The position numbers and the translations under genes are program-made. Shown here in pieces: positions 8,372 to 17,394 of a DNA stretch of 64,000 bases (positions are counted from its first letter, which is position 1; the number at the start of each line of letters is the position of its first letter). Source of the DNA: CATOSP01 sp965205385 (GTDB lineage: Bacteria; Chloroflexota; Dehalococcoidia; Lucifugimonadales; UBA3495). The notes below the pieces were generated by a model, which was not told the origin of the DNA, made no database searches, and was given only the letters and a program-made list of their open reading frames with translations. The DNA is taken from assembly GCA_965205385.1 (NCBI GenBank), contig CBDBGS010000008.1, positions 1,612,001 through 1,676,000 of the forward strand, given 5' to 3'.

Positions 8372-10648
8372 CTAACCCGTCTCGGCCTTCTTCAGGGCTT
8401 CCACATCCAGATGGTATTCGTCTGGGACTTGCCCTTGCAGCGCAGCCAGGACGCGGTCCCCGGACAGGGGCAGGTCTTTGATCCTGACCCCCACCGCATC
8501 GTAGATAGCGTTGGCGATGGCGGCGGGAGGACCGAAGCCCGGGGGCTCGGCCACCGCTCTCGCGCCGAAGGGGCCATCCTCGCTGGGCACCCCCACAAGG
8601 ATGTTCTCGATGGTCGGCATGTCGATGGCCAACGGCATGAGGTAAGTGGAGAGGGAGGCGTTCCTGACCCGGCCCGTCTCCATGTCGATCTGCATTTCTT
8701 CGCTGAGGGCCCGGCCAATTCCTTGCACCGCCCCGCCTTCCAATTGTCCCTCGACTCCCATCGGGTTGATGGCGAGTCCCACGTCCTGGGCTTGGACAAA
8801 CCGGGTCACTCTCACCTGGCCAGTGGCCTTGTCGACTACCACCTCCGCAGCCTGGGTGTTGAACACGGGCGCGTAGGGCATGGTGGACAGGGAGGCCAGA
8901 CCGATGATTGGGCCGCCCCGGGAAGTGAGGCTGGCGGCGGCTAGCTGGCTGATGGTCAGGGACTGGGGTGGGTTGTCCTGGACGTAGACCGATCCTCCCT
9001 GGCAGGTCAGGGCCTCCGGGAGCACGCCAAACCTTTCCGCCGCCAAGCCTATGAGCCTGTCGCGGGCGTCTTCGGCGGCCATTTGCACGGCCTTCCCCTG
9101 GCTGTAGACGATACGGCTGCCACCGCTAGGGCCGGTGAACGGGGCCATGTCGGTGTCCCGCTTGGCGACGATCACTTGGTCCAGCCTGACGCCCAGGGTC
9201 TCGGCGGCGATCTGGGCGAGTGACGTGTCGCTCCCAGATATGTCCGTCGACCCGGTCAGCAGGCTGACGGTGCCGTCTTCGTTGACGCTGATTGAGGCCG
9301 TGGAAGGTCCGCTGCCGCTGCGCCACTCGCCAAGGGAGATCCCGAGGCCGTGGCCTTCCTCGAGCTTCTTGGGCAGGGCAAGTTTCTCCTTGACCGCGTT
9401 TATGCACTCCAACAGGCCGTTTGAAGGGACGCTGGCCCCCGACACGTTGGTGTCCCCTTCCTTGATGACGTTTTTGAGCCGGAACTCCAGGGGTCCGATG
9501 CCCAACTCGTGGGCCATGACGTCCATGTGGGACTCGACGGCGAAATGCATGTCCGCTACCCCAGACGCCCGGTAGGAGCCCACGTAAATTTTGTTGGTGT
9601 AGACGCCGTAGGACCGTAGCCGGAAGTTGGGGATGTTGTAAGCGCCCAGGGCGTGGGCGACGCCGGAATTGGGACCCGCTCCAAGGTAAGCCCCCACGTC
9701 GAAGACACTGTGGGCCTCCCGAGCTGTGATCTGCCCGTCCTTGTTGACTCCGGTCTTCAGGTGAATTGTCGTGGCCAGGCGCGGCCCGTTGAGAGTGAAT
9801 ACTTCTTCCCGGGTATTGATGAGCTTCACGGGGCGGCGCGTCTTCATGGCCAGCAGGGCGGGGAAGGCCTCGAAGGCCAGCCGCAATTTCGCGCCGAAAC
9901 CGCCGCCCAGTTCCATAGCGTTTACCTTGATGCTGGAAAGGGGAATGTCCAGCACCGACGCCAATTGGGCCCGTACCTGGTACGGCCCCTGGGTTGAGGC
10001 CCAGATGGTCAGCCGTCCGTTGGCCTCGACGTTGGCGGCGCAGGCCATGGGTTCCAGGAACCCCTGATTGATCGCTTGGGAGTGGTAGGTCTCCTCGAAT
10101 ACGTGGTCGGCATCCTGGAACGCCTGGTCGACGTCGCCCCGGTCCGCATCCAGCAGGGTGCAGTTGTTGCCGCCCATGGCGAACCCGTAACCTTCGAAGT
10201 TGGGCATGTCGGGATGCACCAGGGTCGAGTCTTCCTTGATGGCCTGCAGCGGGTCGACGATTGTGTCCAGTTCCAGGTACTCGACCTCTATGAGGTCCAG
10301 CGCCTCCTGCGCGGTTATCTCATCGTCCGCGGCTACGGCCGCAACCGGCTCGCCGATGTAGAACACCTCGCCGCGGGCCATGATGCGCCGGTCCTTGACC
10401 GCCCCGGACCCGAAATAGCGGTCGGGGAAGTCGTTGCCCGTGATGACCGCCCGGACTCCGGGCAACTGTTCCGCCTTGCCAGTGTCGATACTGACGATAC
10501 GGGCGTGGCTGTGTGGGCTGGTCAACACCTTGCACAGGAGCATGTCCGGCAAGTAAACGTCCGCGACGTAGGTAGCCCTGCCGGTGACTTTGTCCAGCGC
10601 GTCCACCCTGGGGAGGCTTTGACCCAGGACCTTATGTTCGGTAGTCAT
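8372..10648 (-). CDS. Molybdenum hydroxylase large subunit (xanthine dehydrogenase/CoxL family)
   Basis: About 758 aa. N-terminal SLPRVDALDKVTGRATYVADV and central GGGFGAKLR identify the Mo-bis-MGD/MCD hydroxylase large subunit. The active-site loop reads GSYRASGVADM rather than the AYRCSFR of form I CO dehydrogenase, so it is not a canonical CO dehydrogenase. The C-terminal AVAEPPGFGPPAAIANAIYD carries the expected catalytic Glu region. ATG 10648 is preferred over GTG 10657 because GAGGAG lies 8 nt before the ATG and overlaps the GTG. It is the third gene of a medium-small-large operon. Substrate unknown; aldehydes or N-heterocycles are typical. Confidence 0.88.
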   Translation of the reverse strand: MTTEHKVLGQSLPRVDALDKVTGRATYVADVYLPDMLLCKVLTSPHSHARIVSIDTGKAEQLPGVRAVITGNDFPDRYFGSGAVKDRRIMARGEVFYIGEPVAAVAADDEITAQEALDLIEVEYLELDTIVDPLQAIKEDSTLVHPDMPNFEGYGFAMGGNNCTLLDADRGDVDQAFQDADHVFEETYHSQAINQGFLEPMACAANVEANGRLTIWASTQGPYQVRAQLASVLDIPLSSIKVNAMELGGGFGAKLRLAFEAFPALLAMKTRRPVKLINTREEVFTLNGPRLATTIHLKTGVNKDGQITAREAHSVFDVGAYLGAGPNSGVAHALGAYNIPNFRLRSYGVYTNKIYVGSYRASGVADMHFAVESHMDVMAHELGIGPLEFRLKNVIKEGDTNVSGASVPSNGLLECINAVKEKLALPKKLEEGHGLGISLGEWRSGSGPSTASISVNEDGTVSLLTGSTDISGSDTSLAQIAAETLGVRLDQVIVAKRDTDMAPFTGPSGGSRIVYSQGKAVQMAAEDARDRLIGLAAERFGVLPEALTCQGGSVYVQDNPPQSLTISQLAAASLTSRGGPIIGLASLSTMPYAPVFNTQAAEVVVDKATGQVRVTRFVQAQDVGLAINPMGVEGQLEGGAVQGIGRALSEEMQIDMETGRVRNASLSTYLMPLAIDMPTIENILVGVPSEDGPFGARAVAEPPGFGPPAAIANAIYDAVGVRIKDLPLSGDRVLAALQGQVPDEYHLDVEALKKAETG

Positions 10649-10682
10649 TGCGTACACTCCTCGAAGCGTTCAGGAGCCGGGT

Positions 10683-11153
10683 TTAGGACCTGGCCTTTTC
10701 TGCGGCAGCCATGATCGCCTGCACGACCTTGGTATAGCCGGTACAGCGGCACAGGTTCCCTCCGATGGCGTATTTGACCTCTTCTTCACTGGGGTCGGGG
10801 TCCTTCTCCAGCAGACCCACGGCGGCCATGATTAAGCCGGGTGTGCAAAAGCCGCATTGGAGTCCACCGTATTCGGCGAAGGCCTGTTGGACAGGATGCA
10901 GGGCCTCCGCCGTAGCCAGACCTTCCACGGTGGTGACCTGGGCGTCGTGGGCGCTGTGGGCCAACACCAGGCAAGAGGTAACAGGCTGCCCGTTCAGGAG
11001 AACCGTGCAGGCCCCGCAATCGCCCTCGTCACAACCCTTCTTGGTACCGGTCAGGCGCATCTCGTCCCGTAGGGCATCCAGAAGGGAATAGTAGGGCTCA
11101 ACCAGGACTTGGCGGGGCTCTCCGTTGACTGTTAAGGCCAGTGGTTTCTTCAT
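10683..11153 (-). CDS. Molybdenum hydroxylase [2Fe-2S] small subunit (CoxS-type)
   Basis: 156 aa. Plant-ferredoxin cluster motif CDEGDCGACTVLLNG with downstream C in PVTSC, then the second cluster domain QCGFCTPG and NLCRCTGY. This is the standard two-[2Fe-2S] subunit that passes electrons from the molybdenum site to the FAD subunit. It lies between the FAD and molybdenum subunit genes, all on the minus strand with gaps of about 34 nt. Length and motifs are complete. Confidence 0.93.
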   Translation of the reverse strand: MKKPLALTVNGEPRQVLVEPYYSLLDALRDEMRLTGTKKGCDEGDCGACTVLLNGQPVTSCLVLAHSAHDAQVTTVEGLATAEALHPVQQAFAEYGGLQCGFCTPGLIMAAVGLLEKDPDPSEEEVKYAIGGNLCRCTGYTKVVQAIMAAAEKARS

Positions 11154-11186
11154 CCGTTCATGCTCCCGGTGAGACTGGGGTAGCCG

Positions 11187-12110
11187 CTAGAACGCGGCCT
11201 GGACTGCCAGGCGTCGTTGCATCTCGAAGGGAATCGACGCTTCCCGGGCCATTTGTACCGCGCGTTCCAACGTGCGCTGGGTGAGAACTCCAACAATCTC
11301 CTTGCGGTAGGAGGCGGAGCCTCTTACGTCGGATATCGGGGTCACCCCGTCCTGCGCTTCCCTGGCAGCGGCGGCGATTAAAGCGGGAGTAATCTCGTGC
11401 CCGCGCAGTATGTCCTCGGCGGAATAGGCCCGCAGGGGTGTTGGCGCGACAGACCCTAGACCAATGCGCGCCTCGCCGCAGACCGCTCCGCCGTTGGTGA
11501 GGGATATGGAGGAGGCGACGCCGACGGTGGCGATATCCATCGCCCCCCTGGGACTGTGTTTTATGTAAAGTGAGCCGCCGTTGGGCAGCGGCGGGGGCAA
11601 CCTCAGTTCGGCCAACAGCTCGCCGGGTCCCAACACCGTCCGGCCCGGAGCGGTGAAGAACTGGTCCAATGGTACCCAACGCTCACCTTCAGGCCCAACG
11701 GCGCGGCATTGGGCGTCGAATGCCAAGAGCGCGGGGAGGGTGTCTCCGGCTGGCGAGGCGTTGCAGATGTTTCCGCCAACGGTAGCCAGGTTGCGCACCT
11801 GGACTCCGGCGAAGGAGGCCGCCGCCGCTGCAAGGGCAGGGTAGCGGCGGCGCACAGCCGGATGGTCTTCCAGGGTCTGGACAGTGGTGAGAGCCCCGAG
11901 GCGCAGACCGTTGCGGGCGCTGAAAGAGACCCGGTTTAGCGCAGGGATGTGCTGGATGTTGATGACATAGTCGGGGTTCCAGTTTCCCATGCGCCAGCGG
12001 ACCAGAAAATCGGTGCTACCGGCGACGAACCGGGCGTTGGGGCCGTGCCTTTGCCACAAGGAAAGGGCCTGACGGAGGGTACGGGCTTCGAGGTAGTCGA
12101 ACCTGGCCAT
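11187..12110 (-). CDS. Molybdenum hydroxylase FAD-binding medium subunit (CoxM-type)
   Basis: 307 aa. FAD-binding motifs AGSTDF (residues about 31-36, equivalent to AGGTDL) and TVGGNICNASPAGD near residue 112 are those of CoxM/XdhB subunits. First gene of the operon and divergent from the nitroreductase gene; an inverted repeat ATTGGGT-N4-ACCCAAT lies in the shared upstream region. The C-terminal CO_deh_flav_C-like region ends normally. Confidence 0.92.
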   Translation of the reverse strand: MARFDYLEARTLRQALSLWQRHGPNARFVAGSTDFLVRWRMGNWNPDYVINIQHIPALNRVSFSARNGLRLGALTTVQTLEDHPAVRRRYPALAAAAASFAGVQVRNLATVGGNICNASPAGDTLPALLAFDAQCRAVGPEGERWVPLDQFFTAPGRTVLGPGELLAELRLPPPLPNGGSLYIKHSPRGAMDIATVGVASSISLTNGGAVCGEARIGLGSVAPTPLRAYSAEDILRGHEITPALIAAAAREAQDGVTPISDVRGSASYRKEIVGVLTQRTLERAVQMAREASIPFEMQRRLAVQAAF

Positions 12111-12192
12111 GACGGTTATCCCCCTGGTCTAGGTCCTGTGGATGGACGAGATTATTCCCATCTCGGGTCAAGCTGAGTGTAGACAGGGCATT

Positions 12193-12210
12193 ATTGGGTG
12201 TCAACCCAAT
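12193..12210. promoter_or_regulatory. Operator-like inverted repeat in the divergent cox/nitroreductase intergenic region
   Basis: ATTGGGT (12193-12199) and ACCCAAT (12204-12210) are perfect 7 bp arms around GTCA. It is placed 83 nt upstream of the CoxM start, within the 383 bp gene-free stretch 12111-12493. This could bind a dimeric regulator; no regulator gene is adjacent. Nothing else recognisable was seen in this stretch. Confidence 0.4.
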
Positions 12211-12493
12211 GCGGGGCCTTAAGCGCTCCGCCCTTGTCGCCGTGGGATGCGGCTTCTTGGCACTCGAGGCGCCGGGGTGGCTGCGCAGTCCCGCCGGTCT
12301 CGGACCGGACCCGGTTTGTTCGTAAGCCGATTTCGTCCTTTTACTCCAGACTTCCAGGTCAAGGACTTCGCCGGAAAGGCCGTCTCGTCTTTGTGATAAC
12401 ATTTGGCTGGATGCGCCACCAGAGGGTCAGCCATTTGCCTGACACAGACACGAAACAGCACGGACTTAATAGAACAGCAGGGAGGAGTAAACA

Positions 12494-13117
12494 ATGACCA
12501 CCGCCGAGCGTCTAGGCGACATGTCACTGGGAGAAGCCCTGTTCACGCAACGGGCCATCCGCCGATTCAAGGCCGATCCAATACCGGATGAAGTGATGCG
12601 GGACATCATGGAGGCGGCCATCCGCGCCCCCAACGGCGGCAACACTCAACAATGGCACTTCATTGTAGTCCAGGACCCCGAAATGCGGGGCAAACTGGCC
12701 GAGCTGTACCACGAGGCATGGTGGGCTAAACGAAAGGACGCCGGGATCAACGGCCCGGAGGATATCCCACCCGGTAAGAGCCCCATGCGGTCAGCTATGC
12801 GCCTGGCAAACGAGATAGGCAACGCTCCTGTGATGGTGCTGGTGTGCGCCACGGCTAAGGGTTCTGCCGCCGCGGGGTCGGTGATACCGGCGGCGCAGAA
12901 TATGTTGCTGGCTGCGAGAGCGTTCGGTATCGGAGGGACCATTGCCACTCTGCACCCGTTAGTAACGGACAGGGTCCATGAGTTGTTCGGGGTCCCGGAG
13001 ACCGCGCAGGTGGTCTATTGCATGCCGATGGGCTATCCGAGGGGCGTCTTTGGCCCGGTCAGGAGAACGCCCTTGGCGGAAGTCTGTTCCTCGGACCGCT
13101 GGGGCAACTCCATCTAG
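12494..13117 (+). CDS. Nitroreductase-family FMN oxidoreductase
   Basis: 207 aa. Begins with the FMN-binding signature TQRAIRRFKADPIPDEV and RAPNGGNTQQW (residues about 18-57), and has the glycine-rich AFGIGGT region near residue 140. Intact, normal length. Start ATG 12494 is preceded by GGGAGGAG at 12481-12487. Reduces nitroaromatic, quinone or related substrates using NAD(P)H by family precedent. Divergent from the cox operon and may share its regulation. Confidence 0.88.
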   Translation: MTTAERLGDMSLGEALFTQRAIRRFKADPIPDEVMRDIMEAAIRAPNGGNTQQWHFIVVQDPEMRGKLAELYHEAWWAKRKDAGINGPEDIPPGKSPMRSAMRLANEIGNAPVMVLVCATAKGSAAAGSVIPAAQNMLLAARAFGIGGTIATLHPLVTDRVHELFGVPETAQVVYCMPMGYPRGVFGPVRRTPLAEVCSSDRWGNSI

Positions 13118-13137
13118 GCGGGCACGGGCACTTAGGG

Positions 13138-13488
13138 TTAGTTCCTGGAAATGGCCGATCCCATGCCGCCCGTTTGCTCGTTTACGAGGAAGGACGCGGA
13201 GTCGTGGCCGTAGGCCGTCTCCAGTCCGGCGTCGAACCGTTGACCGCCCAGCCCTCCTATAACCTCATAGCGCCGCTCGGTGAACAGACGGCCCTCGAAG
13301 TCTGAATGCTTGACGCGGCGCTCGTCTTCCCCCGCAAGGTACATCTCGACGGCCTGTTCCATTAGGTCGTGAAATTCTTCGGGTCCGATGTGATTGGCCG
13401 AGCGGAGGAATACATACCCCCAACGGACCCCCATGTGTTCCAGCATGAGGCGGCATAGCTCCTGGCACTTGATGCGGCTGGCGGCCAT
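13138..13488 (-). CDS. Hypothetical protein, 116 aa
   Basis: Not recognised. N-terminus MAASRIKCQELCRLMLEHM, then WGYVFLRSANHIGPEEFHDLMEQAVEM, mixed helical, with no cofactor motif. It fills the gap between the nitroreductase and the MBL hydrolase and is convergent with the former. No good ribosome binding site is visible before the first ATG, so the start is uncertain. Composition is compatible with a real gene. Confidence 0.5.
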   Translation of the reverse strand: MAASRIKCQELCRLMLEHMGVRWGYVFLRSANHIGPEEFHDLMEQAVEMYLAGEDERRVKHSDFEGRLFTERRYEVIGGLGGQRFDAGLETAYGHDSASFLVNEQTGGMGSAISRN

Positions 13489-13588
13489 AGTCCATGATAC
13501 CCGATTTCCTGGGCGTGTTGGACATGTGGGACTGGGCTCCGCAAGGGCCGCGACACGACTGAGACAGCCGCCTACCGAGAGAGTTAGA

Positions 13589-14434
13589 TCAGATCTCCAG
13601 GGCCTGCCAGTAGCGGCGTCCGTTCATGCGGGCAATTTTTCCGTAACCCGGCTTCGGCAGGTGGACGGATACGACTGTATCGCCGTCCCGCTCCAACCGC
13701 TCCATCAAAGACCGGCGGGTGATTCGGGTCTGCTCCGGATCGATGTCGGCGCGGGACACCCAGTCGGTCTCGTGTACCTGCACCGTATTGTGGAGTACGT
13801 CGCCGAGTATCAGTCCCCGTTCTCCCTGGGAGGCGATCATGATGCTCATGTGTCCCGGCGTGTGTCCCGGAGTGGGCAGCGTGGTCAATTCACTTGTGAG
13901 CGAGAATTCGCCCTCCATCAACTCAGCCACCCCCAGGTCTTGTAGAGGCCAGACGCATTCGGGGGCGTTGGGGAATCGATCCTGTTGGAGCGCGGGGTCG
14001 TGGGAGGCATTCCAGTCTATGGCGCTCATATAGTATTTGGCGTTTGGGAACGTGGGCACGAAATTGCCGTCCTGAGACTGGAGGTTCCAGCCCACATGGT
14101 CACGGTGGAGGTGGGTCATGACCACCATGTCTATCTCTTCAGGTCTGACCCCGTGGGCGGCAAAGTCGTTTAATAGCTCTCCCCAGGGCGTCTCGGGAGC
14201 ATCCGCCGGTTTCGGGCCAAGCCCTGTATCCACGACGATGTTCCGTCCGTCTGAGCGGACCAGGAAACAGGCCAGGTTGAATCGGACATTGTGGTCTTCG
14301 GTGAGATGGGCGCTGTAGGGTTGCCAGTCCTCCGAAGGAATGCCGGGGAAGAAATTGCAAAGGTCAAATTCAAGGATGCCGTCGGAGAGTGAGGTTATCT
14401 CCACGTTGCCAATGGTGAGCTTATTGTCGGCCAT
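13589..14434 (-). CDS. Metallo-beta-lactamase-fold hydrolase
   Basis: 281 aa from MADNKLTIGN. Metal-binding motif THLHRDHVGW gives H108, H110, D112 and H113; downstream PTPGHTPGHMSI and LGDVLHN supply the remaining ligands. A lactonase or related hydrolase is likely; quorum-quenching lactonases and many other substrates share this pattern. The start at 14434 is chosen because GTAGGAGGG lies just before that ATG. A longer form from 14488 would overlap the amidohydrolase gene, which ends 10 nt upstream, suggesting an operon with it. Confidence 0.86.
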   Translation of the reverse strand: MADNKLTIGNVEITSLSDGILEFDLCNFFPGIPSEDWQPYSAHLTEDHNVRFNLACFLVRSDGRNIVVDTGLGPKPADAPETPWGELLNDFAAHGVRPEEIDMVVMTHLHRDHVGWNLQSQDGNFVPTFPNAKYYMSAIDWNASHDPALQQDRFPNAPECVWPLQDLGVAELMEGEFSLTSELTTLPTPGHTPGHMSIMIASQGERGLILGDVLHNTVQVHETDWVSRADIDPEQTRITRRSLMERLERDGDTVVSVHLPKPGYGKIARMNGRRYWQALEI

Positions 14435-14444
14435 ATCTGCCCTC

Positions 14445-15671
14445 CTACTGTTTGGACTCCGCAGTGGCGGGGCGCTTGTCCGAGACAACTTTGCCCTCTT
14501 TGACCACCAGGAGCAACTTGCCGAGGTTTTCCATGTCCTCCAGTGGGTTAGCCGCTACCGCAATCAAGTCAGCCAATTTACCCACTTCAACTGTACCAAG
14601 GTCGGAACCCCTGCCGCAAAGCTGGGCCGCGTTGGTCGTGGCCGCCAGCAGCGTTTGCCAACGGGTTGCCCCGTCCTTGACCCACAGGCCCATCTCCAGT
14701 AACGCGGACTCCCGCAGGGGGAACACGTCGGAGCCCAGGGCCATTTTGACTCCTGAACGCAAGGCCGTCTGGAACCAGTTTCGGTGTCCGTCGACGGCCG
14801 CCTCCGCCCTCTGCACCAGGTCCGAGCTGAGCGCCCGGCGTTGGACGTAGCCGCGTTCCCGTACTGAGTTTGCCTGGGACGGGGTCAGGTGCGTGATTCC
14901 AAGTGTCGGCACATACCATGTGTCCTGTTCGACGAAGAGTTGAAGGCACTCTGCGTCCATGACGTAGCCGTGTTCGACGCTATGAGCGCCCAGACGCAGG
15001 GCGGACTTTACCGCGTCGGGGTTGGTGGCATGGGCCATTACCCGGTAGTCCCTTTGCTCGCAAAGGGAGAAGGCCGCTTGCAACTCCTCGGGGAGCAAAA
15101 ACGTGTGAGTATGGCGGTCCCAAAAGGGCCCCATGACACCGCCGGAGAGGTTGATTTTAATGTGATCGACGCCGTTTTTGATTTGCTCGCGGATGGCGTT
15201 CACGAACCCGTATGGACCGTCGCATTCCCGGGCATGGCCCGAAGTCAGGAAGTGACCGCCGGTGGTGGTCAAGAAGTTGCCGCAGGCGAATACCCTGGGA
15301 CCAGGTATATGTCCAGCGGCGAAGGTGTCCCGCCAGGCAACATCCATAAAATGGGAAGCCCCGCCACAACGGACGCTGGTGACCCCCGCTTCGGTCAACC
15401 CCTCGGACAGTTCTTGTCCGAAGCGGGCCGTCTGCTGGGCCACGGTGAGGACCGGATGTGTGACGTATTCGGGGTGGATATGGACGTCCCAGAGTCCGGG
15501 AAGCAGGTAGGCGCCTTCCAGGTCTACGACTTGAGAGCCGCTGGAGTCGACCGGAACAGCTCCGGTGGAGATTTGGACTATACGCCCATCTTCAACCACG
15601 ACGCTTGACCGGGGCGCTGGCTCCGGATTAACGCAGTCGATCAGAGAGGCGTTGGTCAACACCAGGCGCAT
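14445..15671 (-). CDS. Amidohydrolase-superfamily metal-dependent hydrolase
   Basis: 408 aa. HxH pair H64/H66 in WDVHIHPE after beta strand 1, a lysine in DHIKINLSGG (likely carbamylated), H in VMAHATN, H in SVEHGY, and a late D in LGSDVFPLRE. This complete metal set matches imidazolonepropionase/prolidase-like amidohydrolases. The N-terminal beta sandwich is typical. Substrate not assignable; a cyclic amide or dipeptide-like compound is usual. Probably co-transcribed with the MBL hydrolase 10 nt downstream. Confidence 0.87.
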   Translation of the reverse strand: MRLVLTNASLIDCVNPEPAPRSSVVVEDGRIVQISTGAVPVDSSGSQVVDLEGAYLLPGLWDVHIHPEYVTHPVLTVAQQTARFGQELSEGLTEAGVTSVRCGGASHFMDVAWRDTFAAGHIPGPRVFACGNFLTTTGGHFLTSGHARECDGPYGFVNAIREQIKNGVDHIKINLSGGVMGPFWDRHTHTFLLPEELQAAFSLCEQRDYRVMAHATNPDAVKSALRLGAHSVEHGYVMDAECLQLFVEQDTWYVPTLGITHLTPSQANSVRERGYVQRRALSSDLVQRAEAAVDGHRNWFQTALRSGVKMALGSDVFPLRESALLEMGLWVKDGATRWQTLLAATTNAAQLCGRGSDLGTVEVGKLADLIAVAANPLEDMENLGKLLLVVKEGKVVSDKRPATAESKQ

Positions 15672-15741
15672 TTCTAAGGACCTTCTTTAACATGTGCCGA
15701 GGCCTAAGTTGTCTTCGGGAAACGAGATGCCGGCGAAGCCC

Positions 15742-16941
15742 CTAGCCTATGGCATTCACGCATCTGGCAGGGTCTGCTTCACTCAAGACCTGAGGCCTGT
15801 GACCGGTGTGAATGTAGTCGGCGATAAGTTTACCCGCCATAGGACCCCGGCCAAACCCGGACGAGGCCAGTCCGCTGACAATGTAACAGGCGTCTGGGCC
15901 GGGAAGTTTCCCGATAATGGGCTTGCCGTCCAAGGAAAAGGGCATGAGTCCCGCCCACGTCCTCTCCAGCGGCAGGTCCCTAACCAGCGGCAGCACTTCC
16001 GCCGCATGGCCCCGGTTTGCCTCGATCCCCGCCGGGTCGGGCGTCTTATCGTAACCGGCGATCTTCCTGTCTCCGCCGAATATGATCTCACCGTCGGCGG
16101 TCTGACGCCCGTACAGGTGCCGGGTAACGCGGGTATCTTGTTGGTGGGTGAGTTCCGGAGGCGTTCCGGGTTTTCGCTCGGATTCCGCGCTCCAGTCCAG
16201 GGCTGATTCGGCTGAGGATATCGTCGCGAACACCCGTGGCGGCAGGGGCGCGGTAGACCACATCTGGCCCCGCACCGGAACGACCGGTATGTCTAGACCC
16301 AGCATCGACCCCAATGGTCCACACCAGGCTCCGGCGGCAAGAACCAGGATTTGGGCCCGGTACTCCTCGCCGGGGGTATCTATGCGGTAGGAACCGCCGG
16401 CAAGGTGTTTGACGCCGGTTATCTCTCTACCGGTAAGTATGCGGGCCCCAAGTTCATGGGAGGCGTCGGCGAAACTTCGCGTAGCTTTGACCGGGTTGGC
16501 CTGCGCCCGCAAAGGGGAGTACATATAAGCTGTTAGGGCCGGGTTGAGGGCCGGCTCGATGGCCCGCGCTTCCCTTGCTGTAAGCAACTCCACCCGATAG
16601 CCGCCGGACTGTTGGGCAAGGACACGGTCCCGGATGAACTCATACTGGGCTTCGTTGTGGACCGCTTGCAGAGCGCCCGATGCGCGGAACTCAATGTCGT
16701 ACCCCAGGTCGACCTGCATCGACTTAAAGATCTTCAGGCTACCCATAGTGAGGTATGCCTGGAGGTCTGGGACCGCGCCCCAGCCTATGGCCCCGACCGC
16801 GCCCGCGTTGGCCCCGGAAGCCTCTGATGCGATGTCGCCGCGCTCGAGGAGGGTGACATCGCGGCCCAGGGCGGCGAGGTGGTATGCGGTGGATGTTCCG
16901 GCGATCCCGCCGCCAATGATGAGGACTTCTGATTCAGACAT
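15742..16941 (-). CDS. FAD-dependent oxidoreductase (DAO/sarcosine-oxidase-like)
   Basis: 399 aa. Rossmann FAD motif GGGIAG at residues 10-15 followed by the distal acidic residue in TLLERGD, and the DAO-family C-terminal stretch AGLMPFSLDGKPIIGKLPG. Oxidative deamination or demethylation of an amino acid-like substrate is the family expectation. Start ATG is preceded by GGGGAG. It lies 70 nt upstream of the amidohydrolase on the same strand, so a shared degradation role is possible. Confidence 0.87.
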   Translation of the reverse strand: MSESEVLIIGGGIAGTSTAYHLAALGRDVTLLERGDIASEASGANAGAVGAIGWGAVPDLQAYLTMGSLKIFKSMQVDLGYDIEFRASGALQAVHNEAQYEFIRDRVLAQQSGGYRVELLTAREARAIEPALNPALTAYMYSPLRAQANPVKATRSFADASHELGARILTGREITGVKHLAGGSYRIDTPGEEYRAQILVLAAGAWCGPLGSMLGLDIPVVPVRGQMWSTAPLPPRVFATISSAESALDWSAESERKPGTPPELTHQQDTRVTRHLYGRQTADGEIIFGGDRKIAGYDKTPDPAGIEANRGHAAEVLPLVRDLPLERTWAGLMPFSLDGKPIIGKLPGPDACYIVSGLASSGFGRGPMAGKLIADYIHTGHRPQVLSEADPARCVNAIG

Positions 16942-16986
16942 GGTCTCCCCTGGAGGTCCCGGTTACTATACGCGACGGCGGGAGGC

Positions 16987-17028
16987 GGTGGCTAGTGGGC
17001 GGTGGTTGGTGGCTAGTGGGCGGTGGTG
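16987..17028 (+). repeat. Two tandem copies of a 21 bp G-rich repeat
   Basis: The unit begins GGTGGCTAGTGGGCGGTGG and is repeated head to tail at 16987-17007 and 17008-17028. It lies between the FAD oxidoreductase start and minE. A hairpin (ACCCGGTGA 17042-17050 with TCACCGGGT 17060-17068) follows at the end of the min operon but has no T tract. Confidence 0.6.
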
Positions 17029-17103
17029 GAGATGTGCGGCGACCCGGTGAACGGTCTGCTCACCGGGTCGGGCCGTCATTCCTTGGAGGGGATACGGGGC
17101 CGG

Positions 17104-17394
17104 TTAGTGGGCTGGGGCTAGTTCGGTGGTGTCTTTGACCTGGATGTTGGATACCAGGACCACCAGTTCATCCAACCTGCGAATCTCGAATTCCAGGAAT
17201 TCGTCATCCACTACGAGGTACCGGGATACGACTTCCCAGATTTCCTGTTTCATCAGGTCCATCTTTTCGGCTGGAAGGTCCAGACGGTCCTGAATCAAGA
17301 CGACGCTTAAGCGCTGCCGCGCGGTGTCTTTGCTGCGTTCCTGGCCATTCGCGGTGTCAAGCTGGCCAAGCAGCCATCGGAACAGATCAAGCAT
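17104..17394 (-). CDS. minE: Cell division topological specificity factor MinE
   Basis: 96 aa. Starts MLDLFRWLLGQ, the amphipathic membrane-targeting helix, followed by TARQRLSVVLIQDR, the anti-MinCD region with its conserved R..L.....DR pattern, and a C-terminal topological specificity domain (EILEVV-like EIWEVVSRY, LEFEI). Stimulates MinD ATPase and restricts the division inhibitor to the poles. ATG 17394 overlaps the end of minD by 8 nt, supporting translational coupling. Confidence 0.93.
   Translation of the reverse strand: MLDLFRWLLGQLDTANGQERSKDTARQRLSVVLIQDRLDLPAEKMDLMKQEIWEVVSRYLVVDDEFLEFEIRRLDELVVLVSNIQVKDTTELAPAH

Noticed and set aside
8348..8944. Plus-strand open frame over the 3' end of the molybdenum hydroxylase gene
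   Set aside because: Antisense shadow of a strongly conserved enzyme; no start signal or homology.
16984..17068. Rho-independent terminator for minCDE
   Set aside because: The hairpin at 17042-17068 is strong but lacks a T tract on the minus strand, so it was kept only as a note.
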